In this document: positions 23,651 through 35,876 of the stretch, piece by piece
How positions within the stretch are numbered: the first letter of the stretch is position 1
Layout of the letters: each line of letters opens with the position of its first letter
Source of the DNA: Rhododendron vialii
Taxonomy: Eukaryota > Streptophyta > Magnoliopsida > Ericales > Ericaceae
Direction of reading: 5' to 3'
NCBI RefSeq assembly: GCF_030253575.1
Contig: NC_080560.1
Coordinates: forward strand, 42,299,001-42,363,000
DNA: 64,000 bases
Notes under the pieces: model-generated
Told to the model about the DNA's origin: nothing
Databases searched by the model: none
Seen by the model: only the letters and a program-made list of their open reading frames with translations
Made by a program: the position numbers and the translations under genes

Positions 23651-23971
23651 TGATCTTGCTACCCTACCAACCAAGGTTTTAGATCTCAGTATCGGGAAAC
23701 ATATTGACTAATACACAAGTAAATAGCAGTAGAGGAGGGTCCGAAATCCCATTACGTAACAACCTATACAATATGTAACTGCCTTTATTTAAAACTTTGC
23801 TACCAACTGAAAAAGAGCTGAAAAGAAAAGACCTACAGAAAATTAGGCACATCATATTACTGAGTAAAATAAACCACTTCGCGATAACATCGACTTTGTT
23901 TGAATGATAAATACATCTCTACTAACACAAGGCGTATCCCATACATAAATCAACTATACAACAAAATCATT

Positions 23972-26900
23972 TCATGTTGTACAACTACAAGCTTCATCCA
24001 TTTCCAGTTCCCTAATCAATCGTTCCATCGTCCTTTTGTACATAGGCATATAATGATCGTTAATCATTGTTCTCGAAAGTCTGAGTTTACTATACAATTC
24101 TCTAGGAGTCTTGTAAATACCAACACTTTCCTCGGCGGAACTGTCGTTACCAGAATCACTAGTATCCGAGATAGGAATAGAAACCATATGCATGATTTTC
24201 CCAGGTGGAAAAAATCGGTGGCTCTCTGAAACGTCCGATGAAGAGATAGGCTTCTTGCTTTCCAATGCATTATGGGCAAATGCCTTTTCCTCTTCAGTAA
24301 TTTCTTTTTCTGCTGCGGCTTCTTCTTCTTCTTCTTCTTCCTTTGCTGTAACATTGGCTTCAAAATTGTCCCCGTTGAGTTCCTTCTCCAGTTCAAGCCA
24401 TAACTCACTTTCAGCCATATCTTCTTCGTCTAAGTCATCACCATGCCCTGACCCACAAGTCACTGCTCTGGTCATCGTTGGATCGCTAGTTACCACTTCA
24501 GTCACGAGAGATTCTGAAGTTCTTTCAACTATAAGAGCCGTACCAGGCGAATCCTCTTCTTTAGGGTTTGATAGAGGTCCCACCGAACGGCGTCGTGCAC
24601 CTATGCAACTCCATGATGACAGTGATGAGCGGGTCTTTACAACGGCCTGAGCTACATTCCGTGCACGCTTCATCACAACCTGTAATTGACCCAGCAATTG
24701 TATGAAAAGTAGAGAGCAAAGTGCATGCAGTTGGCACTTACCAAGGTTGTTCCCTTTATGTTCTTTTTTTTTTTTTTTTAGATTGGAAAATTTGGCAATA
24801 ATAAGATTGAAAACAAATTTTCAGAAAATTTGCGTCATTGGTGATGGGAATTCATCAATGAGTGCTCAAGCCAAAGGCAGTAACACTGTACAAATGTTGT
24901 ATTTGGATCTTGGATTTGTGGACAGATTCATGGAGGAAAGAGAAGAGGTAAGGGATTCTGGATCATCTTTTCCTACGGATGAAGTAATCCATTACTTTCT
25001 CTTTTCCCTCTGCAAATTCCGCTACAACAACACACCTTAAGTGGGGGGATCAGAACAAAAATTCAGGACCGCTTGTTAATTGTTCAATATTGAAGGATGC
25101 AACAGTGTGAAACAGTCCATTAGAAAAAAGTGTGAAACAGTGGAATTTCTCAAAACTAGTCTGCCTCAGGATCAAGTACTTTACTCCAATGAACAGTGGC
25201 CAACCAGGAGAAGTGTTGGGGAGGATTTTTTAAGTGAGTACAGCTGGTTGAAGGGAAGTCAAAGCCTTTTGCAAGGGCAGAGCCAGAATCTTCATTCAGG
25301 GGACCAAATTGAGAGGACTAGATTTTCATCGACAAAATGCACTCATTGTTATTCTGTATTCTTTGCTTTCTCGTATAGCATTCTGTAAATAGTTGTTTAT
25401 GTGTTGGGACATTGGGAGAAAATTTCAAGAAGGACAATAAAATTGTGTAAATTGAGGAACAAACCAATCTTATTTAAATTTTGAGAAATCAATTCACTAA
25501 ATCATACTAAAGCGTACTTAGTAACATATAATTAGTAATTACACCACCTCTTCAAGCATGGACACCTTGAAATTGTGCAAAGGGTTGTATTCTTCATTCG
25601 AAACGATTAATCATCACTATCATTCAAAGGACTGTAACCCAACAAAGTTAAGAAGATGTTACCTGAGTACTGCTGGAGACAGGTTGCAAAAGAGCACCAG
25701 CAACAGCAACCCTCGGCAGATGAGATCCTAAAGCAGTTGCAGAGCGGTAGACAACATTTAGGACTCTTGTGTGTTCAATTTGATCACGCATATCATTTAA
25801 CCAAGAAGATGCTGTGACCTGATGACAAAATCTAAAGAATTTGAGAATTCAATAATTAATTTTCCCTTCAGGACTATGATAATCAATAAATGAAAATCTT
25901 CCAAGTAAAAAATATCTCATATCAGGAGAAAGGGAGACTGTACCTCAGTCCGAAGATCATCAATAGAAGAAGTTGAGAATGTAGGAACTAGATCAGAGCC
26001 ATTGATAATTGTGGTGACGAAGTGTTCGCCTGATTCCGCCAAATCCCATGTCATACAGGCAGCTGCAAAGTTCGCAAACGTAGTTAAAAATTCCGGAAGA
26101 GCAATAGAGCATCAAGTCATAGAAATGGGAAACCACGTTGACAAAAAGCAAAAGAAGAAGTACATATTAATTTATGATGTAAAAGACTCATGACAAGCTG
26201 AAAGACTCTTTGTATTCTCGCATTATATCTCTCTAACGCAAACTGACCTCACACTGACAGTGCTAAATACTCCAAATCTTAAAAAAATCCGAGCAGATGT
26301 TCATAATTGAGATCCTCTGTATGAAAAACAGAAAGTAGGGGATGTCCATGATTTAGTTGTAGTAAACCGCTCGAGAGAAAGTGGGATATGATGACCAATC
26401 ATCATCTCATACTGTATACTTCACCAACATCTTCTTATGGAACATAACAAGTAGATCTACCTGCTTCCATCTTGCAATGATTATGTTATATAGGTATCCA
26501 ATGCCTGATATACTCCATGAACAAGTGACCAGTTGATTGCGATCTGAGAAGCAAATAACGAAAAGTCGAGCAACAATTTTAACATTACATACCTGGGGCA
26601 AATGAGACACAAGTGCTCGAAGAGAACTCTTTCTGCTCTCGAAGAATATATGTCAACAATGCAGCAGTGCCGCCACCCAGAGAATGGCCTACAATCTGTG
26701 TTGAATAAGTAAATTTCAATAGCATGTTTGCGGAGGTACAAAGTTATTATACTAAGAACATAGAAAAATCTGAAGGCCTGGAGCTTATAATGATATGGCA
26801 GAGCTACAAATCACTGCTATGCATAGAGTACACAAATTTTAGCGATCTCAAGAGTCAATGCAACCAGTAGCAGCAGCAACCAATTCCTATTTGGATGACA

Positions 26901-29598
26901 ACGATAAGCCTCTCCCAAAAAGAGCGAGTAGTGAAACAACTAGATGGTCTGTGACTTTCTAACTCATTTAAAGGAGTATTAATAACGGAAAACAGAACGT
27001 CGATATAGCTGGAGCATTCAGATTTGGGAAAGGCTTCTGATGCATATGCAGCCAGTATAACAGCAGACCAGTTACGCACTACGCACCATGCCATGCGGTG
27101 CATTGTCATATGAGACAATACAAGTGTAACAAGCATAGCTGAACTGAGGGTGAGGATAGATGAGTGGCAAACAGTGTGCAAAAGAGCTTACATGGGTAAT
27201 AAATGCTCAAGAATACTGAAAGAAGATCAAAGATTTACTAATGAGAACCCACAAAAAGAGGGCCAGAAATCACCAAGGCAATATACATCAGAAAATGACA
27301 GAGGTAAGCTACTAAACTATATCCAAATATGTGATCTAATCATCATCAAAAGCTTAGCCTTAGTCACCAAGTTGGTAAATTGTACTACATTCTCTTGTTC
27401 AGACCCTGAATCTATAGTAGAACGAAGAGGAGATCAAGAAGAAGAAGACAACAAGGACAAGAAGAATCAATACTTCAAGAAGAAATAATACCTTAACTTT
27501 GTAGTCGGGATATTCATCAAGAGCCTTCAGAAGGCAAGGAGTGCTAAGCTTGGCGATCCAACGAGCAGCAGCAACCATCCCACAGTGCGCGTATCCTAAA
27601 ACCAGGTTACTTATCCCACCATCATGCAAAACTGAATGGTGAAAAGGGACCACCGCACCTGTAGCTGCAGTGAGTGTATCCTTGATACTATGAGTACCCC
27701 GAATCAGCAGAAGAAAACTCCTTGAACTTTTGTCGCACAAAATTGTAAAAGCAGGCTTCAGAAGCTGCAAAAATTAATGAAATGTTCAAAGGATAGTTTA
27801 CACAAGTAAATAGAATGTGTAGGGTGAAGGTTTTCAAAGAGTCATTCGTAACAATTGGCTTACCCCTGCTTTGGGCTTCTGAAGAAGGACATCTGCCCCA
27901 GAGAATCCAGCAGATTCCAAAAATACAGGAAAAGGCTTCTTTGAGAAAAGCATGCAGAATGTTAACAAACTCAAATACTGATTCAAATCAGCAATTATTT
28001 CCGGGCCTCTGAGTCTTACTCCCTCATCTCCTGCATATACACTTGCAACTTGTACATTACCCTACAAGAACACCAGAATTAGCAACCTAGAAGTTACCAA
28101 ATTTACAAAGCCTTGGACCATGTTAGGGCAAAAAAGAAACGAAAAACAACACCATGCATGAACACAAAAGTATGACAAATAGTAATCAGAGAAGGAAACA
28201 CTGAGAGGTATAAGACTAAAAGCGCAGTGAATTGCAATGTTAGAGATTTCGACAAGCAGCTGCATCAGAAATGAGTAATTCATGCAAAAATAATATTCAC
28301 ACCTATTGTCACACTTTATGGGTTCAACATTCCAGGAGTCATGAAGCACAGTACTAGAAGAGCAGCTCTTTTTTTATCTGATCGGCAATGAAAGAAACGA
28401 CCATTGGTACATAAAAACAGATTCCAAAACTGAACCTCCTCATGCATAGTATACCAAAATGTGCTGATGTCCAAAAGGCTTGTTCTTTGAGCTACTAGAA
28501 AAAAATCTTTACAGAATTCAGCAGAAATGCAAAGGGACACGCAGATTTCTAACTTGAAAATTACTGAGAACTTGCAGAAGTCCAGCCATTTACTGAAAGT
28601 ATCAGACATGAGTACGTCATGCAGAACTAATGGTAACAGATACAGGTCATTGAATTTGAATCAATTACTTAATGTTATACAGGTGCTCCTAAAAGCTCAA
28701 GAATCAAACAGCCCGTTTTTAAGCAGGATAAGTTTTGGAGGGATACGGTGTAAGGGGATAAGAGGTGGAGGGATATCATCACAAGTCACAATGTGTAAGT
28801 TCAACTTCAAGTGTCGTGAAGCAAAGTAATCCTTCTTCCTCGGAATCCAGACTTTTAACAACTTCCACTGACAGCTTGCTTGATCAATTAGCAAGGGGAT
28901 GAGCAGGAAACATAAAAAGGGCAAAATATGACCACAGACAACGAACCAAAAAAAACCACAAAAAACAAAAAGCTCTTTCGGATGCGTAGTTGACACAAAT
29001 GTGCTTCAGACCAAAAGACCATCTTTGGGCAAGTAAAAACACAAAACTTGCGAAAAAATAATATTTCATGTTAGAAAATTAGAACTAGCAAAAGTCTGAC
29101 AAATTGCTAACAGTACCAGAACCTGGGAGGGACTAGTCAAGGCGTGCATAAACTGGCCCGGACACCCTCAGTCCTGACCGTCGAAAATGAAAACAGATAC
29201 CAAAAATGAGCCTTCACATGCATAAAATATTATCCAAATTTGCTGACAAATAGGACGATAGTTAAGCTCGTAAAACCCTACAAAAAATGGAGATGAACGA
29301 CGAGCATTTTATATACCTGCCGTCGCATGAGGTACTTGATTCCAAAAGCCAAGTCGCCTATGGGCCATTTACCCAACGTCTCCGAATACGTAAACCTAAG
29401 CGTCTCGGAGACCATAGCCATCGCCTCGAGCCACGTGGCAGGCGCCTGAGCAGGCCTCCGCGGTACCCTCCTCTTCGATCTCAGGTGCTCGCCGTCTCTT
29501 CTTTCCTCTTCTCCCTTAGACGCCGATAACCTACGAATCAGCACGATGTACAGGATCACCGCCGCGCCCGCCGCCGTCGCCATTGCCGCCGCCGCCAT
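23972..29598 (-). CDS. sn1-specific diacylglycerol lipase-like protein (lipase class 3)
   Basis: Seven exons on the minus strand: 29598-29317, 28061-27864, 27764-27492, 26695-26593, 26062-25944, 25818-25663, 24679-23972, giving 612 residues. It matches the plant family of Arabidopsis At3g14075 as I recall it: N-terminal hydrophobic segment (about residues 9-21), the mono/diacylglycerol lipase N-terminal region (PAQAPATWLEA, TLGKWPIGDLAFGIKYLMRRQ), then a class 3 lipase core. The probable catalytic triad is visible: Ser256 in IVGHSLGGG, Asp309 in INGSDLVPTF, and His near 541 in FFPPGKIMHMV. An acidic, low-complexity insert (a run of seven Glu) precedes the histidine. Expected role: hydrolysis of diacylglycerol or related glycerolipids at membranes. 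Start is the only good ATG, in a GC-rich alanine-coding stretch. The intron after exon 1 is 1.26 kb. Confidence 0.93.
29110..29165 (+). repeat. SINE 3'-end fragment in DAG lipase intron 1
   Basis: ACCTGGGAGGGACTAGTCAAG, then GCGTGCATAAACTGGCCCGGACACCC. It resembles the 3' parts of the SINE-like copies at 8740 (TTAGTCGAGGGCACGCAAG) and 44810-44870 (TTAGTTGAAATGCGCTTAAG...GCCCGGACGG). Confidence 0.45.
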
Positions 29599-29887
29599 CA
29601 GATCAGTTTAAAATTCAGTGACGGCGACTTGAAATCATGCAAGTCACGGAGAGATTTGCAGCTGATTTGAGAGATAGTTCGAAGTGAAAGAACTCAAAAC
29701 CAAAAAGGATGAATGAATAAACTCGTGAAAAAAACCCCCCCAGAGGAATCGAGTAAAATTAGGGGATTTGTTGAATGGAGAATGAGGAAGACAAAATCGT
29801 TCTTTGAGAGAAATGTATTACTACTACTACATATACATTCTTTTTGCTTGTATCTGTCAGTCTATGAACATGTTTGCGTGTCTAACG

Positions 29888-29929
<42 letters not shown>

Positions 29930-30973
29930 GCGTCGGAGAAGATGGTGGGAACAAGGAACCGGGAACGGAGGGGAGGTAGAGTGCAAATTACGCTGTTATC
30001 CTTGGAGGAGAATCTAATCGAGGGGGGTTACGTTGACGTGATAGTTGAAGGGTCGTACTAAATAACCAGCATAAGCATTTTGTTTTGTTTTTGCCCGCTC
30101 TCACGCTACTATCTAAACAGTATTTTTGTTCGGACATACCTACTATTTAAGGCAACTCGTTTCTCTTAATTTTATTGTTTGAATGATATTTTTGATACTT
30201 CTAGTAAAAACAAATGTTATTTTAGCATCTATCTAAAGATGAAAAGTATAGCGTGAAATAATCGTTGGTACTGGATGAATGAGTAAACGAAACCTACAGT
30301 TTTTTACATTGGTGGTTTATATTTTAAGAAATACCCTTTCAAGATTGTCCTTCGTTGTAGTATGATCAAAAGAAAAATTATTTGTAGTATTTCTTAAATA
30401 AAATATAGGTATTGCTCGATAAATTTCAATTAGATTTATCAATCAAGAAGAATTACAGTATTATAAATATTCGTCTTTTAACATGTTATAGATTTAGACA
30501 TATTTTTGTTGAGATAGTGTAGAATATCCTTGGGACCATGGCTCGTGGGTGGAGTGGAGCATATTGTCAAAAGAAGGCTGGTCTGGGGGAGGGTTGTGGG
30601 CAAGAATTGGGGCTGGCGGGACCAGGTGCATTTTGGACTTTTGGGTTACTTAAAACAGAGAGTAGTTGGGTCCTTGTCTTTTTACTGAGGTGGACCCACA
30701 CGTCGCAATTGCAGGTCAACCACATTGCTGTAAACCACACCACATTGCACACTTGTTATTATTGGGGTGGGGTTGGGCCCATCTCAAAGTGAAGAAGTCC
30801 CGAGTGTAGTGAATATGGTCCAGTTCGAGTCCCGTCAATTCTTACCGGGACTAAACATACTCTTAACATCGTACACATTTGTGATATTTTAGTTTCGGCT
30901 CCGATATAAGTGTGGTCAGATCTCCTACAAATAGCACTGTGGTGTGATGAGGCCATATTTTCTGTCATAAGTA
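29599..30973. other. DAG lipase upstream region and spacer
   Basis: Holds the likely DAG lipase promoter, a (GA)n microsatellite at 29889-29926, and AT-rich sequence. Around 30800-30860 there is a tRNA B-box-like GTTCGAGTCCCG, possibly old SINE debris. No gene that I can support; the short open frame at 30538-30792 has no family resemblance. Confidence 0.35.
29889..29926. repeat. (GA)n microsatellite
   Basis: About 19 perfect GA units, roughly 290 bp upstream of the DAG lipase start codon. GA/CT tracts are common in plant promoters and 5' leaders. Confidence 0.9.
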
Positions 30974-31213
30974 GACTCCGTTCCAGAAGCCTTCTTAAAA
31001 AATAAGCAGCTTATTTCACATTTTTAAACTCAAAAATAAAGTAAATGAAAAAAAATTTTAAATTTTTTTTTGCATTGTATAAAAGATCTCGATGAGATCT
31101 TTCAAACAATATTCATATTGCATATTTTTAGATTTCAATAAATCCATAATTTTTTAGCTTGAAATTGCTTTCTTAAAAAATAAGGACTTTTTTTACATTC
31201 CGGAACGGAGCCG
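30974..31213. repeat. MITE with AGATCTC..GAGATCT core (family A, copy 3), near full length
   Basis: Terminal inverted repeats GACTCCGTTCCAGAAG and the reverse complement of CATTCCGGAACGGAGCC. Interior blocks are CTTAAAAAATAAGCAGC, AAAAGATCTCGATGAGATCT (from 31080), TTTCAAACAATATTCAT and AGCTTGAAATTGCTTTC. It is the most complete of four copies. Confidence 0.7.
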
Positions 31214-31278
31214 TAATGGGTTACCAATTACCATACCTGTTCTGTTTTTGTTTTTAAAAAAAATAGTGTATTGCAATT

Positions 31279-31680
31279 AGGGTTCCGTTTGTTTCGATGT
31301 AAGTAAAATATTTTTTCAGAAAATAAATTCTAAATTTTTATTTTTCGGCGTTAGTTGGCATTTGAAAAATACTTTCAAAAAATGGACAAAATAGTGTAGA
31401 GAGAGATGGGGCTTAAACGATGGATAAATCTGAGCATATTGAAATTGAACGTGGGTCATGAGTAACAATCGATGAAATTGAGCAGTGAGAATTGCAGTAA
31501 AAGGCAGCGGATTCATTTCGGAAAATAACTCACGGAAGATTTGAAATTAAGTCATTTCATCCAATTAATGAAAAATGTTTACATGTAAAATATTTTTCTC
31601 ATTTTTTACACAATCAAACACCAAAAAATAGATAAAACATTTCACCGAAAAAATATTTTATGTCCAAACAAACAGAGCCT
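31279..31680. repeat. MITE with CTCTGTTTGTTTGGA-type ends
   Basis: About 400 bp with left end GGGTTCCGTTTGTTTCG...AAAATATTTTT and right end AAATATTTTATG...CAAACAAACAGAGCCT, which pair as imperfect terminal inverted repeats. The interior is non-coding. I found no clear target duplication. Confidence 0.6.
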
Positions 31681-32939
31681 AGATGTTGGGGTTTAGCGCG
31701 AGTCCAACCTTCAAATAACTTGTGATTTACACCTTTTAAGCGGGGTAAACTATAAACCAGCAAAAAGTTAAACAGTTCAAATAGATTAAAAAACCTGACG
31801 GGTTTTGAAAGCATGTTAAAATAAATTTTTACGTTTAGTAGTTTGGATTTTTCAATCATTATATAAGCTTATCAACCCGAGTAAAGAGATTGTTAGAAAT
31901 TTAATTTGTTTATGTAACAAAATTGGTGAAGAAGAAGTTTTAAATGGAAGTCGAATAGTAATTCGGTTCGTCCATAAACTCTAGTATTAATTAAAGAAGT
32001 AAAGGTATCTGCACCAGACTCTCTATATTTTGGATCAATTTACAGCTTAAAAAATCACTTTATTACTTTAGCTATTCATTTTTAAAATAACTACTGCATC
32101 AGATTCTTTACTCTCACTCTTTTCTCAATAAATAATCAAACCCATCTCAATTAAATACTCTCCCTTGCCTCGGAGAGAGAAACAAAAGCAGAAAAAGAAT
32201 AAAAGTCAGAGAGAGAGAGAGAAAGAGATGGAGTACAGAAAGAGGGATTTGGAAACAATATAAAAATGAGAAGCAAGTGAACAGTTGCTTGGCTGTCCAA
32301 ACAAACAACTGTAGAAATGTTAGAGTTTTTTCAAAGTAGAGACGAAAGAAGAGAGACTGATGCAAGGGTTTTTGGGTGTTTTTTTTTTCTTTTGGTTCTT
32401 TAATTTAGTTTGAAGAGGGGAGTAAAGAGAAGAATGTGGATGCTCTAACCGAAGTCGGTGTCACCATCATAATTAAACTTCGCCTCTTCTTGCTTCATCG
32501 TAGGAGTCGGAAGATCTGACAGTAGATACTAGATAGACAAGCCATCGTAGGCAAGTTTCCAAAACTTAAACTCACCACTTACGTCCACTAATACGATGAA
32601 CACCTTCTTCATAACAGGATATTCACGCCAGCTTGAGCGCATTTATTAGGCCAACAAACTTATGAGAGCTGCTATTCCCGTTTTACCCTCTTCCCCCAGC
32701 TCCTTCTTTTTCTTCTTATTTTTCTTCTTCTTCTTCTTCTTTTCTAATTTTCAATTTTTTCTTTATTTTCTTCCTTTCCCATTTTTTCTCCTTTTTTTTT
32801 TGTTAACTAAAATTCTATTTTCAATTAACCACCCCAATACCATATTTTAAGACCAATGCTCTGTGCCCAAGCTAACATATTTCTATGCTTTCAAAAATCT
32901 ATATAAAAAACACAAATATATATAAGTACAACATTAATC
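31681..32939. other. AT-rich spacer, nothing coding
   Basis: Contains short GA-rich stretches (32205-32230) and a long CTT/T-rich tract (32699-32800). No gene or RNA was recognised. Confidence 0.35.
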
Positions 32940-34045
32940 AGTTCAACGAGCACCCTAAGACTCCTTATTTAGTTTAGAGCTCTTAGGGTACCCATTGAAA
33001 AGTTTTAGAGTCAAAAATTTATTAGAACCATTTAAGATGAAATGATTAAAAAAATAACATCTTTGCACTGATTCAAACGGATTGAAAATTAAAACACTTA
33101 TTTTTTTAAACCCGTTTAAATATTAAAAAATATAGTTAAAAGTTAATCTGACTATTTTTTTCCTTTTTTCCTATATATATATTAAAAAATATAGTTAAAA
33201 AAAGTATTTCAATTTTCAATCCGTTTGAACCGGTGCAAAGATATTAGTTTTCTAAACATTTCATCCTAAATGGTCGTAATAAATTTTAGAATACACTTAT
33301 TTTTTTAATATATAAATGGTGTAAAAAAATAAGTGTTTTAATTTTTAATCCGTTTGAATCGGTTCAAAGATGTTATTTTTTGATCATTTCATCCTAAATG
33401 GTCATAATAAATTTTTGGCTTCAATGCCTTTTAATGGACACCTTAAAAGAGTCTTGAAACTAAATAATGAGTCTTAGGGTGTTTGTTGAAAGACCTTAAA
33501 CCAAAAAATTCATTATGACCATTCAAAATAAAATAAAAATCTTTGCTCTGAAACGGCAATCCTAAAACGGCAACGTTTTAGTTTAAAAAAAAAATTTCAA
33601 AACAATCGATTTGCAATCCTATGAAGCAGAAACGTGATTATGAGAGCCCTAGAGACAAAATTTGATTATGTCTCTTTAGAATAAGATGATCAAAATAATA
33701 AGATCTTCACATCCGTTTAAACGGATTAAAAATTGAAGCACTTAATTTTTTAACTATATTTTTTAATATATAAACGGTCTCAAAAAATTAAATGCTTAAA
33801 TTTTCACTCCATTTGAATCGGTGCAAAGATCTTGTCAATATAATCAAAATAACAAGATCTTTGCACCAACTTAAACGGAGTGAAAATTTGAGCACTTAAT
33901 TTTTTGAGACCGTTTATATATTAAAAAATATGATTAAAAAATTAAGTGCTTCAATTTTTAATCCGTTTGAACGGGTGTGTAGATATTTTTATTCTGATCA
34001 TATTATTCTAAAGGGACATAATCAAATTTTGTCCGTAAAGTCTTC
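32940..34045. repeat. Cluster of inverted repeats built on a CCGTTTGAACCGGTGCAAAGAT word
   Basis: The word AATCCGTTTGAACCGGTGCA(AAGAT) or its reverse complement occurs, with changes, at about 33064, 33217, 33345, 33704, 33808, 33859 and 33957. The copies are linked by TATTAAAAAATATAGTTAAA and flanked by CATTTCATCCTAAATGGTC-type blocks. Orientations alternate, so several long hairpins can form. Outer pieces CACCCTAAGACTC and GAGTCTTAGGGTG (32950, 33470) pair as the ends of one 530-bp unit; a second unit runs from about 33640 to 34040. Confidence 0.65.
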
Positions 34046-34114
34046 ATAATTATGTTTCTGCTCCATAAGATTGCAAATTGATGGTTTTGATTTTTTTGTT
34101 TAAATTGCCGTTTT

Positions 34115-34213
34115 GGGGGTGGGGGGGGGGGAGAGCCGGGGGTAATCCGGGAAAAGTGTGGAAAAAATGCTGTGGGGTCGGGGGGGTGGGTGGGGGCGTC
34201 AAGGGAGGGGGGA
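34115..34213 (+). other. Very G-rich run with G-quadruplex potential
   Basis: Within 100 bases there are runs of G5, G12, G5, G3, G4, G7, G3, G5, G3 and G6 on the plus strand, in otherwise AT-rich DNA. Several sets of four adjacent runs meet the G3+N1-7 pattern. The open frames through it on both strands (Gly- or Pro-rich) are composition artefacts. Confidence 0.7.
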
Positions 34214-35650
34214 ATAGTAATTTACCAAACTTATTAGACCAACCTTTAATAATATTCACTCCTTCTGGCATAGATGTCCTTGGTCTGTCCTTCAGCACAT
34301 TCTACATCTTGCATTATCCACGGGCAATTTAATTACTAGTTTTTTTGTGCGAATTGGATGTTAACAAGTCATCAAAACCACATTAGTGCAGATAGCATTA
34401 TTATTATTATTTATAAGGTGGATGTTGAATCTCAAAAAACAAAAAGAAAAAGGAGGTGGTTGTTTTAAGCCAATAAAAGGCTTTGCTATTATTTTTTAAA
34501 CTTTGCTTTTGTTAATTCATTCCACCCATTCATAGATACGAATCTTTTTTGGTGGACATAGATGTATCTCCAATTTAGTACTCTATCTTCCCTTTAATTC
34601 TTTTATTTTTCTTTTGTCGTACATTAAACATTTCATACCACGTACCTAAATACCTTCTCAATTCATTAATGATTGTGTCAACTTCCTCTTCTTAAGGATT
34701 GAACCTCATCCCAGTGACTAGGATGTCAACTTCCTCTCCAATTCTCTATTTGAGAGTGCCAAAATAATATATTTAATAACAAAAATAATTTCAAAAGAAA
34801 ATACTATTCAAGCTAACTCCAACTCAAATACTTTATTTTCCAAAAAAGCTCACCATTTAAGTCATTCAACACTTCCTCTCCAAATTTTAAGTTACTAACG
34901 TTTAAAAAAATTCCTATTAGTCATTTTCAATATCGGTACTTTATTTAAAGGCATCGTCTATATCTTATGATACTAATACTAATATTATGAAATCCAAATA
35001 TAGATTTACCCACTTGTTGAATAAAAAAAATTTCAAAATTGATGACGTGTCACCATCCAAATGATATACACAAGAAGCAACTACAACCCACTAAATTCAC
35101 GTCCCTATAAACTACGAATTTTAAAACGATACCCTCAACAATTACATTCAACTATTTTCTAATAAATAAAAAAAATTCAAAAAATTGATGACATGTCACC
35201 AACCTCCAAATGATTTCCATCTCAAAGAAGAATTCTCACCTACTCCATGCTTTCCCAGGGTTAGATGTTTGTAACTACGACAGGTGTCGAGTACCTCCAT
35301 GAGGACTCAAACTGAGGACATCTCTCTTACAAGAGAGCAACAAACCAACCGCACGTGGCGTGGCGTTCTATTTATAACCCAAAACACAGGATTATCATCT
35401 CCATATCAACGAATTAAAGAAACCTAAGCACCAAACGATTTTCCAGCCATCATGTAAAACACAAGGCAATAAAGAGAAGCAGAAATCATACGTTCATCTC
35501 AGTGTAGTATACATGAAATTGCAGCTTTAAGTAAAGTGATAATATTAGATTGTCATTTTGGTAATAATATGCTTCTTCCAAGCTTTTACCTCTATTACAA
35601 AATTGAAAGAAGAGCACTCGGTTACACTTCCGGTCCTTCAATAACCCCAA
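34214..35650. other. AT-rich spacer with a short duplication and SINE-like debris
   Basis: AAAATTGATGACGTGTCACCA with CCAAATGAT occurs at about 35033 and again, slightly changed, at about 35178. On the minus strand at 35365-35255 there is a tRNA-like block (GTGCGGTTGGTTTGTTGCTC, then CAGTTTGAGTCCTC), possibly a SINE head. No gene was seen. Confidence 0.4.
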
Positions 35651-35793
35651 GGCCGCGTTTGGATCAAGGATTGCATAGGGACTCCTAGACAGAAAAGAAA
35701 ATGGAGGGAAATTTCCGTCACATATTGGACATACGTTTCCCTCATTTTGTTTTCCCTCCGTATTACTTCAGAAAGCTTATCCAAATACAGCCG
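35651..35793. repeat. MITE (family C, copy 2)
   Basis: Left end GCGTTTGGATCAAGGATTG, inner CATTTTGTTTTCCCTCCG, right end TTATCCAAATACAGCC, related to 2380-2504. It lies about 80 bp past the APUM24 stop codon (downstream of the minus-strand gene), so it may be transcribed in that gene's 3' untranslated region. Confidence 0.55.
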
Positions 35794-35876
35794 AAGAGAT
35801 CAGAGTATGACAAAACAAAGGTGAATCCACCAGGGAGATTGAGATGTTTGATCGACTGAGACGAACATTTTACATG

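Noticed and set aside
24064-24650. Lys- or Ser-rich open frames over the DAG lipase last exon
   Set aside because: Other-frame readings of the acidic Glu-rich coding tract.
30800-30860. tRNA-like GTTCGAGTCCCG block
   Set aside because: No matching acceptor stem or A box at tRNA spacing, so not a tRNA gene; at most SINE debris.
32699-32800. Possible coding Phe-rich frame
   Set aside because: A CTT/T-rich simple sequence translated in frame; no start context or homology.
32940-34045. CRISPR-like regular repeats
   Set aside because: Repeats alternate in orientation, spacing is irregular, and the genome is a plant nucleus.
34050-34332. Pro-rich (-) and Gly-rich (+) open frames
   Set aside because: They only translate the G-rich run.
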